Below are positions 22,472 to 33,583 of a stretch of DNA of 64,000 nucleotides, in pieces (position 1 is the stretch's first letter; every line of letters starts with the position of its first letter). A program made the translations under genes and the position numbers. Origin of the DNA: Tupaia tana (lineage: Eukaryota > Chordata > Mammalia > Scandentia > Tupaiidae). The notes under the pieces are model-generated. The model made no database searches. It was not told the origin of the DNA and saw nothing but the letters and a program-made list of their open reading frames with translations. Location: the NCBI GenBank assembly GCA_026018925.1, contig JAKSZU010000018.1:32335807-32399806 (forward strand), in the 5' to 3' direction.

Positions 22472-22737
22472 GGGACCAGCATTTAGTGTAATGGCTATGT
22501 CTCTGGACTCCCACGTAGCTGACGGCAGTTTGAATCCCAGGCCCAGTGGCTTAAACTCATGCTGGGTGCGTTTGCATGCATGCCCAAGATCCCGAGAGGA
22601 AAAAGGAGGAGAAGGGATTGTGGCATTGCCATCCCCCCTGAAGGGTGATTTCTCGCTTTCTGTCCCTGTCTCTCTGGTGAGCGCACCTGCCCTATGGCAA
22701 AAACCTCTCCAAAAAAAAAAAAAGAAAAGAAAAAAAA
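22472..22737 (+). mobile_element. SINE, family A
   Basis: Complete copy. TACAGTTATC flanks it exactly (22462-22471, 22738-22747). Confidence 0.92.
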
Positions 22738-23045
22738 TACAGTTATCCAGGATAAATCAGCTTCCAAAAGAGCCTGGAGGAAGCTTTCCTCACTTGGACA
22801 GGAGAACCAGACCAGAGACTGGGGCAAACTCCCCAGGATGTCTGGGTACAGACACCAGATTCTGGCTCTACCCTGGATGACAAGGGTGAAAGAGAAATCC
22901 AAGCCGGGTGAGGAGCTCCATGGGCCTTCTAGCCCTAGAAGCAATGTCCCCCACCCCAAGTCAGTACAGCCCTCAGGCAACTGCCATCCAAGTTTATATA
23001 CCCCCAAACTGTAAACCAAGTACAACTTAACAGTAATAGGGTCAT

Positions 23046-23326
23046 GGGGCCAGCAGGTGGTGTAGTGGTTAAGGTGCTGAACTCCCACATGGTTGACCAT
23101 CATTCGAGTGCCAGAGCCGGTGACTTGAAACTCACTCTAGGTGCATGTGCACGCATGCTCAGAATCCCAAGAGGAGAATAGAGGAGAAGGGACTGCAGCG
23201 TAGCCATCTCCCCACCTCCCCACCATCAACCGCCCCCACCACCACCAGAAGGTGATTTCTCACTTTCTCTCTGTCTCTGGTGATCACACGTGCCCTATAG
23301 CCAAAATCTCTAATAAGTAAATAAAT

Positions 23327-23328
<2 letters not shown>
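23046..23328 (+). mobile_element. SINE, family A
   Basis: GGGCCAGCAGGTGGTGTAGT head, CATTCGAGTGCC at the B box and a CCTATAGCCAAAATCTC end. A CACC-rich stretch (about 23208-23248) has expanded in the middle. The tail runs into a (CA)n array. Confidence 0.88.
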
Positions 23329-23362
<34 letters not shown>

Positions 23363-23370
23363 ACACACAT
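23329..23370. repeat. (CA)n microsatellite
   Basis: About 20 CA units with one interruption, on the A-rich tail of the preceding SINE. Confidence 0.95.
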
Positions 23371-25744
23371 AGTTAACAGAATCACTCATCCTTGGAAGGC
23401 TCTGTGTAGAGAACTACCCAAACTACTTATATTAAAGAAGAAATTTATCACATGGTTTCAAGAGTGTCTCAGAGAAGCCAAAGAGTCGCTCCCTCTCTTT
23501 CTCTTTCCTCTGTGTCTCTGTACTCTCTTCTTTCACTATATGCGAGCTGGTCCATGTGGCAAACTGTGGCTCCCAAGTCTATGAGTTACCATTTGGGGAA
23601 CCCAGAGTCACCGCATGCCTTCTCTTTATTTTGAATTCCTACTCTCCAGGAGAGAGAAGTTGATTGGTCCAGCTTGAATCAGGGGTCCAACTAGGGAGAC
23701 AGGGACATCTCATGCAAACAATCCTTCTGGGTGCCTTTGCCCCATGGATTGAAAGGCAGTTTCCACTGAAAGTTACAGGGAGTAGGTCACAATGAGGAGG
23801 GAGACACCCTCAAAGGGCACCTACTAGACTCCATCAGAAGCAGAAGAAATGGAAGTCGAGTGGGTGGCAAAGATGCATCCAGTGTGTCGCTTGAGTCCAA
23901 CTATGGCAGGGTAGCAGGCAGACCCATCACTGCCCAGCTGCCATCATTGATGTTGCTTGCAATCCCTCAACCAGAGGGTGATATTTACCCAACAGCTGCC
24001 CCTGGGGTCTTGATCACAAACACACAATGAGGACGAGGTTATGCTTCACAACTGGGCTGCAAGATCCCCATTTGTGCCTGAGTTTGACACGCTTTCTAAA
24101 CTGAGGTCACCCACCTTAAATACACCCCTTGTTCTCTGGGTGGGAGACAGCAAGAAAAACACAGGTCAGGGATGAGTGGGCCTTGGACACAGGCGGGGGG
24201 CAGGGTGATCCCCATTCAATAGCTCAGCACTGGGCAGTGGCTGAGCTTTTCAGCCAAGAAGAGTAGCAGCCAACATACCAGCATCCCAGACGCCGAGCAG
24301 ATGACGCTGCATCTCTGCCATCTCTCTCAGGGAGGCTGCCAAGTCCCCAGGCCCAGCCAGCGCTGACATTTAAAGCAATGTGTGTGTCAACCATATTAAA
24401 CAACACATCAAGCTGTGGGTTATTAAGTGCAGGGTAAATTGACCACAGCAATTAAACTGAGATTAGGGAGTGATAAAACCAGGGTCCCAGGCCACGAGCA
24501 CTGTAACATACGGAGGCCTGACTATTACAAAGTGTGAAAGCCACATTAGAAACTCAGTGGCTAGAGGCTCAGAGGAAAGTTGCCCAATCTCCCCAGCCCC
24601 CTCGCCCCTACTCAACTTGACTTTTCTTCTTTCAACAACCTGATATTCTCAAGAAGAGGTGGCTTATACCCAGTATCTGGGAATTTTTTGAGACTGTCAA
24701 GTTCTTAACAAAATGCCTGCTCTGTTGTGGCTGGATGCTCTCTGCCTCCCCCCAGCCCCTTCCCAATTTGGATGATTCAGAGACCTAGAGTAGGGGGAGT
24801 GTCTCCCAGAGTTCCAGAGACAGGGAGAGTAGCAGTTCTCAGCCTACTGATGCCGGGCGCCAGACAGATAGCAGGCAGCTTCAGAACAACAACTGGAAAC
24901 CCACAGGCAGAGGCCAGCCAGGGTGGCCAACCCCATCCCACCCAACTAGGCAGAATACAAGGGTCAGGGGAGGATGTCCTGGCACTAGGGCCACCCCATA
25001 CACATCTTGTGACAAACATGCACTGCCTTTTGAGTCACTGGCTCAAGCCTTCTGGGCAGCAGGGTCATGGTCTTGCCAACATCCTGTTGGCCTGCTCCCC
25101 AGGTCTTTGGTCAGCCCCAGATGTTCAGAGCTGCTGGGCATGTGGGAGTGGGAAAGGGGCATCTAAAGGAAGCTCACCCTCCAGGTCTGGGTCCAGTCTC
25201 TGAGTCCTGCCAAAGCTGCCCTTTCCTTCTAAGCATTCTCCATGCTCCAGGGCTAGCTTAGCTCAAGAGTTTATTGACCCAGAAGTCTTGGGAGTTCAGG
25301 GCTCTGTGGTTGAGGTCCCAGGGTTTGAAAGTGAATAGATGGTGATTCAAAATCAGGACCTGCTTTGTGTTCATTGTATGACTTGGAAAAGTGGGTTACC
25401 CTTCGTCAGCCTCAGCTTCCTCACCTATAAAATGCCCCAACAGCAGAGTCAATCTCTTTGATATATACATATACACTCCTAGTTGCAGAGGAATTCAACA
25501 GAGAAGGCATTCTATGGAGTTTTGTTGTTATGTTTTATTTTTATTCTAGGAGAACCAGCATTGAATTTTATTAGTATTAACCATTAGGGTGAGTTTATAG
25601 ACTGGGCTTGCATATAAAATTTCATCAAGAGGTTCTTTCTGTGGCCAGTGATCTGCCTTATAAACTTCCTGCTCAGACTTTGCAATGGGGAAGGGAAAGG
25701 GAGCTAACTCTGTGGCTGTCTGTGAATTCTAGATACTTTTTTTC
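23371..25744. other. Repeat-poor stretch, possible conserved noncoding element
   Basis: No supported gene. The part 24360-24560 reads like constrained noncoding DNA: TATTAAACAACACATCAAGC, GTTATTAAGTGCAGGGTAAA and GCAATTAAACTGAGATTAGG, with several ATTA/TAAT cores in both orientations. The 158-codon frame at 24727-25203 lacks any domain I know. Confidence 0.5.
25345..25440 (+). mobile_element. MIR fragment
   Basis: TGTATGACTTGGAAAAGTGG, then CAGCCTCAGCTTCCTCACCT, aligns with the MIR core. Confidence 0.65.
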
Positions 25745-25907
25745 TCTTAATAATTATTTAATTTTATTTATTCAGTCATTTATTTTAATTGACCAGAGAT
25801 AAAGAGAGAGTGAGAAAGTGAGAAAGCAAGCCACCAGGTTCGGGACTCCAACATGGTCAGCCATGTGGGAGTGTCCAGCGCCTTAACTACCACACCACCT
25901 GCTGGTC
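25745..25907 (-). mobile_element. SINE, family B
   Basis: Inverted. TTAATTGACCAGAGATAAAG, AGTGAGAAAGCAAGCCACCA and CCACACCACCTGCTGGTCCC are the reverse of the family-B tail, junction and head. Confidence 0.85.
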
Positions 25908-25938
25908 CCCCACTAGACACTTCTTAAAGCTGGTTTTT

Positions 25939-26180
25939 GGCCAGCTTGTACCATGGTGGTTAAGGCACCTGGACCTGAATCCACATGGCTGACCCTGTGG
26001 CTTGAGAAACATGCTGGGTACATGTGCATGAAAGCCCAAAACCCCAGGAAGAGGGAGAGGTGAAGGAGAAGCGATTGGGACGTGATCACCTCCAGGTTGA
26101 GTGTTACCACCCTCTGGCTGGGCGTGACCCTATAGCTGGCTTCCAATTGCATTTAGTCAATAGGAGGGCCTGGGGGAGTC
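25939..26180 (+). mobile_element. A-like SINE with unusual tail
   Basis: Head GGCCAGCTTGTACCATGGTG with GTTAAGGCACCTGG. The B-box region is missing. The core GAAGGAGAAGCGATTGGGAC leads to CCTATAGCTGGCTTCCAATT and AATAGGAGGGCCTGGGGGAG. The tail block recurs at 26855-26966. Confidence 0.6.
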
Positions 26181-26536
26181 TGGAGGGTGAAGGAATGGAA
26201 ATATCAGAGTGTCTCTCATGGTGTTTTCTCTGCCTCAGGTGATTTCCGAGAGAAACTGCATCTTCCCTTGGTTCGGCTCCCTTAGACAACCTGGCATGGA
26301 CCTGGGGTTCCTGGGCTCTCGAGCACAGCCTCAGCCCTCCATGGGAGTGGTCACTGCCTGCAGCTGCTACTGATCTCTGAGTCACCTTACTGTCCTCTGC
26401 TAGGCGCCTGTGCCCTTCCTTCCGCTCCCTGTAAGCAATTCCCTGAATTAATTTCCCTCTGTTGAAAATATTGGAAGACTTATCTATTCCCACCTGGACC
26501 CTGACTGATCCACTCCTTCTTCAAGAACCTGTGCTG
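26181..26536. other. Unclassified repeat-like sequence
   Basis: TTAATTTCCCTCTGTTGAAA and CACCTGGACCCTGACTGATC resemble the end of an old LTR or L1 3' region, but I cannot place it with confidence. Confidence 0.35.
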
Positions 26537-26698
26537 AATGGCCATGCCGCAATCCTTTCTCCTCCATTCTCCTCTCAGGATCTCAGGCACACATGCACAT
26601 GTGCCCTGTGTGAGTTTAAGCCTCTGCATCCAGGACCCGAACTGTGGTCAACTACGTGGAAGTCCAGTGACATAACCATTACGACATCTGCTGATCCC
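26537..26698 (-). mobile_element. SINE, family A, 3' end missing
   Basis: AATGGCCATGCCGCAATCC through TCTGCTGATCCC is the head and core half of family A, inverted. The CT-rich part and A tail are absent. Confidence 0.8.
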
Positions 26699-27157
26699 AA
26701 CCTAGGAAATTTCTTAGAAGGAAGCCTTCCCACTGACAGTTGCCTTACCCTTCACGATGTCCTTCCTGCTTACAGTCCAACCAGGGTAGTGTATTGAACA
26801 AGCTGCAGTCTGTCCCTGAGCCCCTGGATTTTCACCTGATACTTCAGTGGATTGAATGAGGGAGAGATGAAGGAGTAGGGACTGGGGCATGACCACCCTC
26901 TGACTGGGTGTGACCACTCTATAGCTGGCTTCCAATTGCAGTTAGTTAACAGGAGGCTCTGGGGGACTATTACCTTTCTATAATATTCAAATCTTTCCAT
27001 ATAATGACCCTAACCTCAACTTTGTTATTTATCCATGACTTCCCTATAAAAAACCAGACAAGTCACATTAACAGTGCTAATAATAATATAAAATATAAAA
27101 TAACAACATAAGATAATAAGAAGAATATAAAATCACTAGTAATAATAATATAAAATC
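26699..27157. other. Noncoding sequence with second copy of a SINE-tail block
   Basis: 26855-26966 repeats the tail of the SINE at 25.9 kb (CTATAGCTGGCTTCCAATTG and AACAGGAGGCTCTGGGGGAC). The AT-rich stretch 27065-27150 holds AATAATAATATAAAAT units. Confidence 0.45.
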
Positions 27158-27485
27158 ACTAGTGTTTCTTGAGCACTTATTCTGTGCCAGGTATTATCTT
27201 AAGCACTTTTTCCATTTGATCCTCACAAGAACCCTAATAATACCATTCTTGTGGAAAGGAAACAAGGGGTTAAATCTTTTGTCACGTAGCAAGTAAAGAC
27301 TGGGGATAAGCGTCAAAACCAGGTTGTCTTAGCCCTAAACCACAACTTCATGCCAGGTAGACTTGTCCCTGCAACAAGCCACAGATACCCTTCTAACTAC
27401 ACAGATGAGAAAACTAAGCTCTGAAGGGTTAAGTAACTTGGTCAAGGTCATAGAACCAGTAAATGGTCTCTGAAGCACTGGCCTT
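27158..27485 (-). mobile_element. Two MIR fragments
   Basis: TTGAGCACTTATTCTGTGCC and TTGATCCTCACAAGAACCCT, then a second unit with ACAGATGAGAAAACTAAGCT and AGTAACTTGGTCAAGGTCAT, both inverted. Confidence 0.8.
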
Positions 27486-28094
27486 GGACTTCACCCTGTC
27501 CCCACTGGATCCCAAAACCCTAGAACTGTTTTCAAGAACTTGTTCTCCCTCTCCCCACAACTGTTGTCCTTTGCCCAAGACATATGTCCCATTATGTGGC
27601 TAGACAGGAAGCAGAAGGCCTGGATAATAAGGAGAGAAGGGATCTAGGAGATTCGGCAAAGGCAAGTTCTTCCTCCTTCATGCAAATAAAAATCAAGAAA
27701 GTCAAAGTCTTTTAATCTGACCCAGAAAATAAACTTCCTTTCTTCTGGGCTGGGGAAGTAGATGCCAAGTTCCACCTCAGAGCTTTAAAAAACCAAACCA
27801 AACCAAATGCTACTAAGCCTTAAACCCCTCTATGATTCCGTTTATAATAAAAACATTGACTTTCCTTCTCCCCTGGTGGGGTGAATTGCTGTGGTTAAAG
27901 AAGTTGTTTTCATAGTCAGTTAATTACCCCCTTAAAAGATGGCTGATGACCTAACTTCCCGCCCTCAGCTTGGCCTGAGAGTTCCCCCGACTTGACTCCT
28001 GAGGGCCAAATGGAGGAGAACGAGGCGCCCAAGGGGTAAGAAAACCCAAGACAAAAGCCCTCAGGACCCCCACATTTTAGACCCTGGAATAAGA
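27486..28094. other. Unique noncoding sequence
   Basis: No gene or clear repeat recognised. Confidence 0.4.
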
Positions 28095-28260
28095 GCCCTG
28101 AACTCAGAAAACCTGAATTACACCTCCCTCTGCCAACTCCTGATCATGCAAGTGATGTTACGTCCCGAGCCTCACTTTCTTCATTTGTAAAATGGGGACA
28201 CCAATGGCAATGGTGCCATAAAAAAAAATGCATGGCCAAGAACAGGATCTGACTTGATAA
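28095..28260 (+). mobile_element. MIR
   Basis: AAACCTGAATTACACCTCCC and TTCATTTGTAAAATGGGGAC fit MIR. Confidence 0.75.
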
Positions 28261-28384
28261 ATGCCAAACTTTTCATCTCTTTCCTGTCCTTGTTTTCTTT
28301 TCTTTCCTAGACTAGCCAACACTGAACCACTTGACTGCAGGCCATTGTTATTTTCAGCATCATTTTCCCAAATAACAAGTCCTA

Positions 28385-28590
28385 ATGATCACAACAAACA
28401 TTTAGCAAGCACTCCCAGCCAGAATGCATATTGAGGAGTATATAGCTGTCCCTTATTTAATCCTAAGAATAACCCTATGAGGCAAGTCTCATTATTTTTC
28501 CATTTTACAGAAGAAGCCATTGAGGTTCAGTAAGATTACTCATTTAGAAGATGCTGGCACAGAATTAAAACTCAGTCATTAGATTCTAAA
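28385..28590 (-). mobile_element. MIR
   Basis: TTTAATCCTAAGAATAACCC, CCATTTTACAGAAGAAGCCA and TTGAGGTTCAGTAAGATTAC are inverted MIR. Confidence 0.8.
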
Positions 28591-28911
28591 TTCATTAATC
28601 CCATTCTGGGACCTTCATAGAAATAAGAAAGAGTTTAACTCTTCTCACCTCCCTGGAGGATGAAAGGCAGGGCTTTTGCAGAGGGAAACTAAAGCTTCCT
28701 CCACCCAAGGCCCAGAAGAGCAGACCAGGAAGAGGAGGTTCTGTTCCCCATTGCGGTGCTGGTGGGGGTGGGAAGAGATGGTGCTGTGGCCCAGCTAAGA
28801 TGTCATTTGATCCCAAAGTAAAGGGCAGATGCTTGCTGTTTTCCAAGGTGCCCTTCGAATGGGAAAGAAGGGAGGAGAGAAGGGAGATTTTTCCTTTATA
28901 AGTACTCAGCA

Positions 28912-29154
28912 GGGACCAGACAGTGGCACAATGGTAAAACGCAGTGCTCTGCTCTGCTCTGCAAGGCTTACCCACATAGGAAGGTTCCAAGCTCATATCA
29001 GAGATCTCTCTAAACACATCCGGCATAAATGTGCCCATGATCTGAGATTGGCTGATGCTGGGAACAGAATGCCCATCAAACCCCAATGGGGTGCTGTCTC
29101 TCTCTCTCTTTCATTCATGGAAGAAATAAATAAGTTAAACTTTGAAAAAAAAAA
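28912..29154 (+). mobile_element. SINE, family C
   Basis: GGGACCAGACAGTGGCACAA with TGGTAAAACGCAG, a CTCTG repeat, ACCCACATAGGAAGGTTCC, a TCTC run and a GGAAGAAATAAATAAG tail. Confidence 0.85.
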
Positions 29155-29193
29155 TGAACATTCAACAAGTGTACAATAAGATGAGAATTAAGG

Positions 29194-29452
29194 GGGCTAG
29201 CCGGTGGCATAGTGGTTAAGATGCTGGGCTCCCACATGGCCAACCATGGTTCGAGTCTTGGATCCAGTGGCTTAAAACTCATGCCGGGTGTGTTTGCGTG
29301 CATACCCCAAATCCTGAAAGGAGAATGGAGGAGAAGGGATTGCAGAGTGCTCATCCCCCCCCCCCCAGGGGGTGATTTCTCACGTTCTCTCTGTCTCTAT
29401 GGCATGCACATGCACTCTATGCAAAACAAACAAACAAACGAACAAACAAAAC
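29194..29452 (+). mobile_element. SINE, family A
   Basis: GGGGCTAGCCGGTGGCATAG head, B box GGTTCGAGTCTTGG, a C11 run in the middle and an AAACAAACAAACGAAC tail. Confidence 0.9.
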
Positions 29453-29484
29453 ACTTATTTTAAATCTCTCTTAAAAAAAAAAGT

Positions 29485-29760
29485 TATGAAGGAAACCAGC
29501 ACCTCTTCAGGGACTGCCTCTATGAGGAGGTAACATCGCTGGTGACCCCTAAAGGCACAGAGAGGATTAGCTATGGGAACGTGGGAACAAGCATTCCAGG
29601 GAGTGGACAGGGCACATTCCCCAGAGTGCTGGGAGTTGTGGAAGAAGTTGGGGTTTTATTCTATGTACAGTAAAAAATGTAGAGAAATTTGGGGCAGAGG
29701 AGTAGTGTGACTTGAGATATGGTATACTCTTTATTACGTCAATATTCACATTCTTTTGAA
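29485..29760 (-). mobile_element. L2-like fragment
   Basis: ATGAGGAGGTAACATCGCTG, AACAAGCATTCCAGGGAGTG and GGGTTTTATTCTATGTACAG follow an inverted L2. Confidence 0.6.
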
Positions 29761-30159
29761 TGACTCAAATGCTGTTCAACGAGGAATCAAGCCAGGTGCT
29801 ATAATTTCCTTTCCTTTCTTGAACACTTTTTTTCTCCTGAAGTCACCTTTTTCATTTATTTAGTCTTCTACACCCAATGCTTAGTATTCCTCCTTTCCTA
29901 CAGTGCCTTCTGCCAACCCCAACAGTCTCTCAATGTGGGTTTTCATTCTCAAACTCATATTTGTCTTGAACACTCCTTCCTGGAACTTCCGTCCTTGGGG
30001 TGCAGGCCAGGCTGGGTGCTTTCCAGCTCTGCCACATGGCGTGTTCCTGACTTCCCTTTACCTCTCTCTGTCTCTCTCTCTCTCTCTGTCTCTCTCTGTC
30101 TTTCTGTCTCTCTCTCCCTCTTTCTCTCTGGTTTCTTGGACTCCCTATCTTTTTCTTTT
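29761..30159. other. Noncoding sequence with (CT)n
   Basis: A TCTCTG-rich array lies at about 30060-30130. Open frames at 29903-30277 only read through this array. Confidence 0.5.
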
Positions 30160-30542
30160 TTGGGTTATACTCTTGTTAAGGACTTGTTCCCCCACCTCCA
30201 ATTCATATGTTGAAGCCCCAACTCACAAGGTGACTACATTTGAATATAAAGCCTATGTGGAGGGGGTTTATGATTAAAGGTCATAAGAATGGGGTTCTAA
30301 TCCCATAGAGTTGGTGTCCTTATCAGAAAAGGAAGAGACACTAGAGCACTCTCTTTCTATCACATGAGGGCACAGCAAGAAGGTATTTGTCTGCAATCCA
30401 GGAGAGCCCTCACCAGAACCCTCCCTTCCCCCAGACCTTAATCTGGAATTCCCATCTTCTAGACTCGTGAGAAAATGAATTTCCGTTATGTAAACTATCC
30501 AGTCTACTTTGTTATAGAAGCCAAAGCTGACTGATACAATCC
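30160..30542 (+). mobile_element. MLT1-type LTR
   Basis: AATTCATATGTTGAAGCCCC, GTTGGTGTCCTTATCAGAAA and 'AGGGCACAGCAAGAAGGTATT' are in MaLR LTR order. It ends near AGCTGACTGATACAA. Solo LTR, no internal genes. Confidence 0.85.
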
Positions 30543-30631
30543 TCATTTTGCTAAAAGAAAATCTTCTAATAGTTGCCTAGGAGTAACTATGTTTTAACTT
30601 TTCAATGGTTAAGAAAAAAAAAAAAAAAAAA

Positions 30632-30815
30632 ACAGAACCAGCAGGTGGTATGGTAGTTGGGGTATTGGGGTACTGAACTCCTACAAGGCCAACCGTGATT
30701 TGAGTCCCTGACCTGGCAGCTTACTGTTTTACTTTCCCTCTCTCTTGCTCTGTCTCGCTCTGGTGAATTAAATAATAATAATAATAGTAAATAAAATTAA
30801 GTAATTATTTTAAAG
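30632..30815 (+). mobile_element. SINE, family B
   Basis: AACCAGCAGGTGGTATGGTA head, GACCTGGCAGCTTACTG junction, then TTTACTTTCCCTCTCTCTTG and a GAATTAAATAATAATAAT tail. Confidence 0.85.
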
Positions 30816-31429
30816 AGGGGAAAAATCATTAGATGAGATATTTGTTGAAAATCTTTTATCAGAGTTTTTTTGGCATTCTCTACTGACTTTTAACATCCAC
30901 TAATGCTGTTGGGAAGACTCATGTTTTTCTTATTCCCCATCTTCAAGTGTGACATTTTTATCTCTCTGCAAGCTTCTGAGATTTTCTATTCATCATTGCC
31001 ATTGTAAAATTTCACCATTGTGAGTCTAATGTCATTTGTTTTGCATTTATTGCACTGCAAAGTCAATGAGTCATTTAATTAGAGGCTTCTGGGCAGTTCC
31101 CTTATATATTTTCTTTTAATAATTTATTGGTCTGTTTTCTTCCTAAGTGCCCCAATAGTGGGATAAAAGACACAGGAATTTGGTTTCTACATTTTAGAAA
31201 AACTTTTCTTTCTAATAGCTATCTTTCTGTTCTTTTGAAAATTTGATCTTCTGAAAGATTTCCTCAACTTTTCTAACTTTTCTATTAAATATTTTAAAAT
31301 GTTGCTATCATGTTTTCAGTTTCCAAGAACTCTTTCTTATTATATATTTATTGATTTCATGGTCTTTTTTCATAGATATATTTTCTTATCACTCTAAAGA
31401 TAATACAGTTTTTTTAAAAAATTCCAGAC
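30816..31429. other. AT-rich LINE-like relic
   Basis: ATTTTAAAATGTTGCTATCA and TTTCCAAGAACTCTTTCTTA recall an old inverted L1-type segment. I cannot assign it firmly. Confidence 0.3.
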
Positions 31430-31625
31430 CTGACTCCATGGTGCCGGATCAGCAGAAGTTGAATTCCACCTGGTAACCATGGTTCAAACCCCCAGCCTGG
31501 TCCACCTGAAACATGCCAGGCCTGAATAGGAGTGCCCAGGATCCAATGGGCTGGGTGACTGAAGGAAGGGGGTCCCATTGTGGTCAGATCTTGTGTAGGT
31601 GCTTCTCTCTCTCTCTCTCTAGAGC
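31430..31625 (+). mobile_element. tRNA-like SINE, unassigned subtype
   Basis: CTGACTCCATGGTGCCGGAT head, B-box-like CATGGTTCAAACCC, ACATGCCAGGCCTGAATAGG, and TCTC end. It lacks the family-A core. Confidence 0.6.
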
Positions 31626-31921
31626 ATATATTCTCTATCATAAATTTAAATGTTCTGTAATGTCTTCTATTATACAATAGTTCCTATATTTCCTTATTTC
31701 CTGACTTTACTATTACTTTGTGGTGGTGGTGGGGAAGTATCATTTTTTTTCCTGTTGAAGACTTTTTAAAAGTCTGATGTTTTTCATTTTCTGTTTTTAG
31801 TTGTTTTATTGTTGTTGTTGTTTGTTTGTTTGTTGTCATAGTGCAAAAAAGAAAAAAAAGAGAAATCACCCAGCATGGCCATGCCACAATCCCTTCTCCA
31901 CCATTATTGCCTGGGGATTTT

Positions 31922-31922
<1 letters not shown>

Positions 31923-31963
<41 letters not shown>
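31923..31963. repeat. (CA)n microsatellite inside a SINE
   Basis: About 20 CA units replace the usual GCACGCATGCACACG part of the inverted core. Confidence 0.95.
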
Positions 31964-31968
<5 letters not shown>

Positions 31969-31982
31969 CCTGGCATGATTTT

Positions 31983-32240
31983 GTTTTTGAGAGGTTTTCG
32001 CAATAGGGCACGTGCGCTCGCCAGACAGACAGAGAGAGACATAGAGACAGAAAGCAAGAAATCACTCCCCAGGGGGGATGGCCACGCCGCAATCCCTTCT
32101 CCTCCATTCTCCTCTTGGGATCTTAGGCATGCACGCACACGCGCCCGTCATGAGTTCTAAGCCACTGGGTCTGGGACTCGAACCGCGGTCGACTACATGG
32201 GAGTCCAGCGACATAGCCATTACGCTAACTGCTGGTTCCC
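31983..32240 (-). mobile_element. SINE, family A (young, nested)
   Basis: Complete inverted copy with its CpGs largely intact. The 14-bp duplication CCTGGCATGATTTT is perfect (31969-31982, 32241-32254). Confidence 0.93.
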
Positions 32241-32603
32241 CCTGGCATGATTTTCAAGCCTCCACGTATGGGGCTCAAATCAGTCAGCCTTGTAGGAGTC
32301 CAATGTGTTCATCACCACACCACCTGCTGGCCTTAGTCTAAAGTTTTTTTATTTGTTATTTTACTTAATAGAGAGGCCCTGAACCATAAATGGGAAGCTT
32401 GGTGCCTTTCAATGATTGGTCAGAGGCATATTTTGCTTTGGAAAACTCCGATGTGTCTATATCCATTTATCTTTCTCTAGAGGACATTCCTATTCTCCAG
32501 GGTAGAATCTTTTGATCCCTTGAAGGGTGGGAGTGGGGTGAAATGTGGAATTCAGGGAGTGAGAGAGAAGAGCAACCACATGACATCCTAAATGTGATGT
32601 CGC

Positions 32604-33195
32604 CTTAGTTCAGGCTACTATAACAAAATTCTAAAAAGTTGGTGGCTTAAACAACAAACATTTAGGGACCAGCAGATGGCGAAACGGTTACATCACTGGA
32701 CTCCCATGTAGTTGACTGTGGTTTGAGCTCCAGACCTGGCGACTAAAAACTCACGCCGGGTGCTTGTGTGTGCATGCTCAAGATCTCAAGAGGGGAATGG
32801 AGGAGAAGGGATTGCAGCGTGGCCATCCCCTTCGGGGGGGGGGGGGTGGTGGTGATTTCTTGCTTTCTGTCTTTCTGGCTCTGTCTCTCTGGCAAAAATC
32901 TCTCTTTAAAAACAACATTCATTTCCCACAGTTCTGAAGGCTGGGAAGTCCAAGATAAGGCACTGGAAGATTCATTGTCTGCTTCATAGATGGCTGTCTT
33001 CTCTCTGTGTCCTCACATGGTAGAAGGAGGGCGAGAGCTCTAGGGCCTTTCTATAAGGGCACTAATCCCATTCATGAAGGCGCCCCCCCTGATCACCTCC
33101 CAAAGACCTCACCTCCAAATACCATCACATTGGAGATTAGATTTGAACATGGGAATTTTGTGGAGACACAAACATTCAGCTTATAGCAGATGCAT
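32604..33195 (-). mobile_element. MST/MLT1-type LTR, interrupted by a SINE
   Basis: CCTTAGTTCAGGCTACTATA, then after the SINE CACAGTTCTGAAGGCTGGGA, AAGGGCACTAATCCCATTCA and ACCATCACATTGGAGATTAG, as in an inverted MaLR LTR. Confidence 0.85.
32665..32910 (+). mobile_element. SINE, family A
   Basis: GGGACCAGCAGATGGCGAAA head and a GGCAAAAATCTCTC end. G11 and TGG repeats sit in the middle. AAC/ACATT-type bases on both sides suggest a target duplication. Confidence 0.88.
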
Positions 33196-33583
33196 TATTG
33201 GTGTTATTGCAACTTTCTGGGAAGTCACTCTGAACAGAGAAGAGAGGAGGATAAACTGAGTAGACAGGAGAAGTGCATCATACTGGTGTCTTGGTTAAAA
33301 AATATTCTTGTTTGAAAACTCACACATTTATATAAATTATATTATGATTTCTATCTCCAATGGCATCTAGAAAGTTGTTAGATCTCTGTGGTATTCTGTT
33401 GAAACTTTTCAGAGAGGTATGAATATTGGAAATAAATATTAGTCAATGTTTGAGAGTTATCTTTTCACATTTTTATCCTTAAAAAGGAACCGTTTTGATA
33501 TGTAAGCCCCATAGCTTATTGTTTTCTGTTTTAGTGTTAAGCTTTTCTATTGTACAAGTAAAAGGTGTTTGTTATATAAAATC
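33196..33583. other. AT-rich noncoding sequence
   Basis: No gene or clear repeat recognised. Confidence 0.4.

Larger units (their letters stand above)
31840..32331 (-). mobile_element. SINE, family A (older), split by a younger copy
   Basis: The outer parts (31840-31982 and 32241-32331) join into one inverted family-A element. They hold AGAAATCACCCAGCATGGCC on one side and CACACCACCTGCTGGCC on the other. Confidence 0.85.

Noticed and set aside
22260..22880. 206-codon open frame (and 202 codons on the other strand)
   Set aside because: It runs through a family-C SINE tail, a complete family-A SINE and poly-A; poly-Lys and Leu/Ser runs come from the repeats.
24727..25203. 158-codon frame
   Set aside because: No recognisable domain, no splice context, opposite strand also open; composition is that of GC-rich unique DNA.
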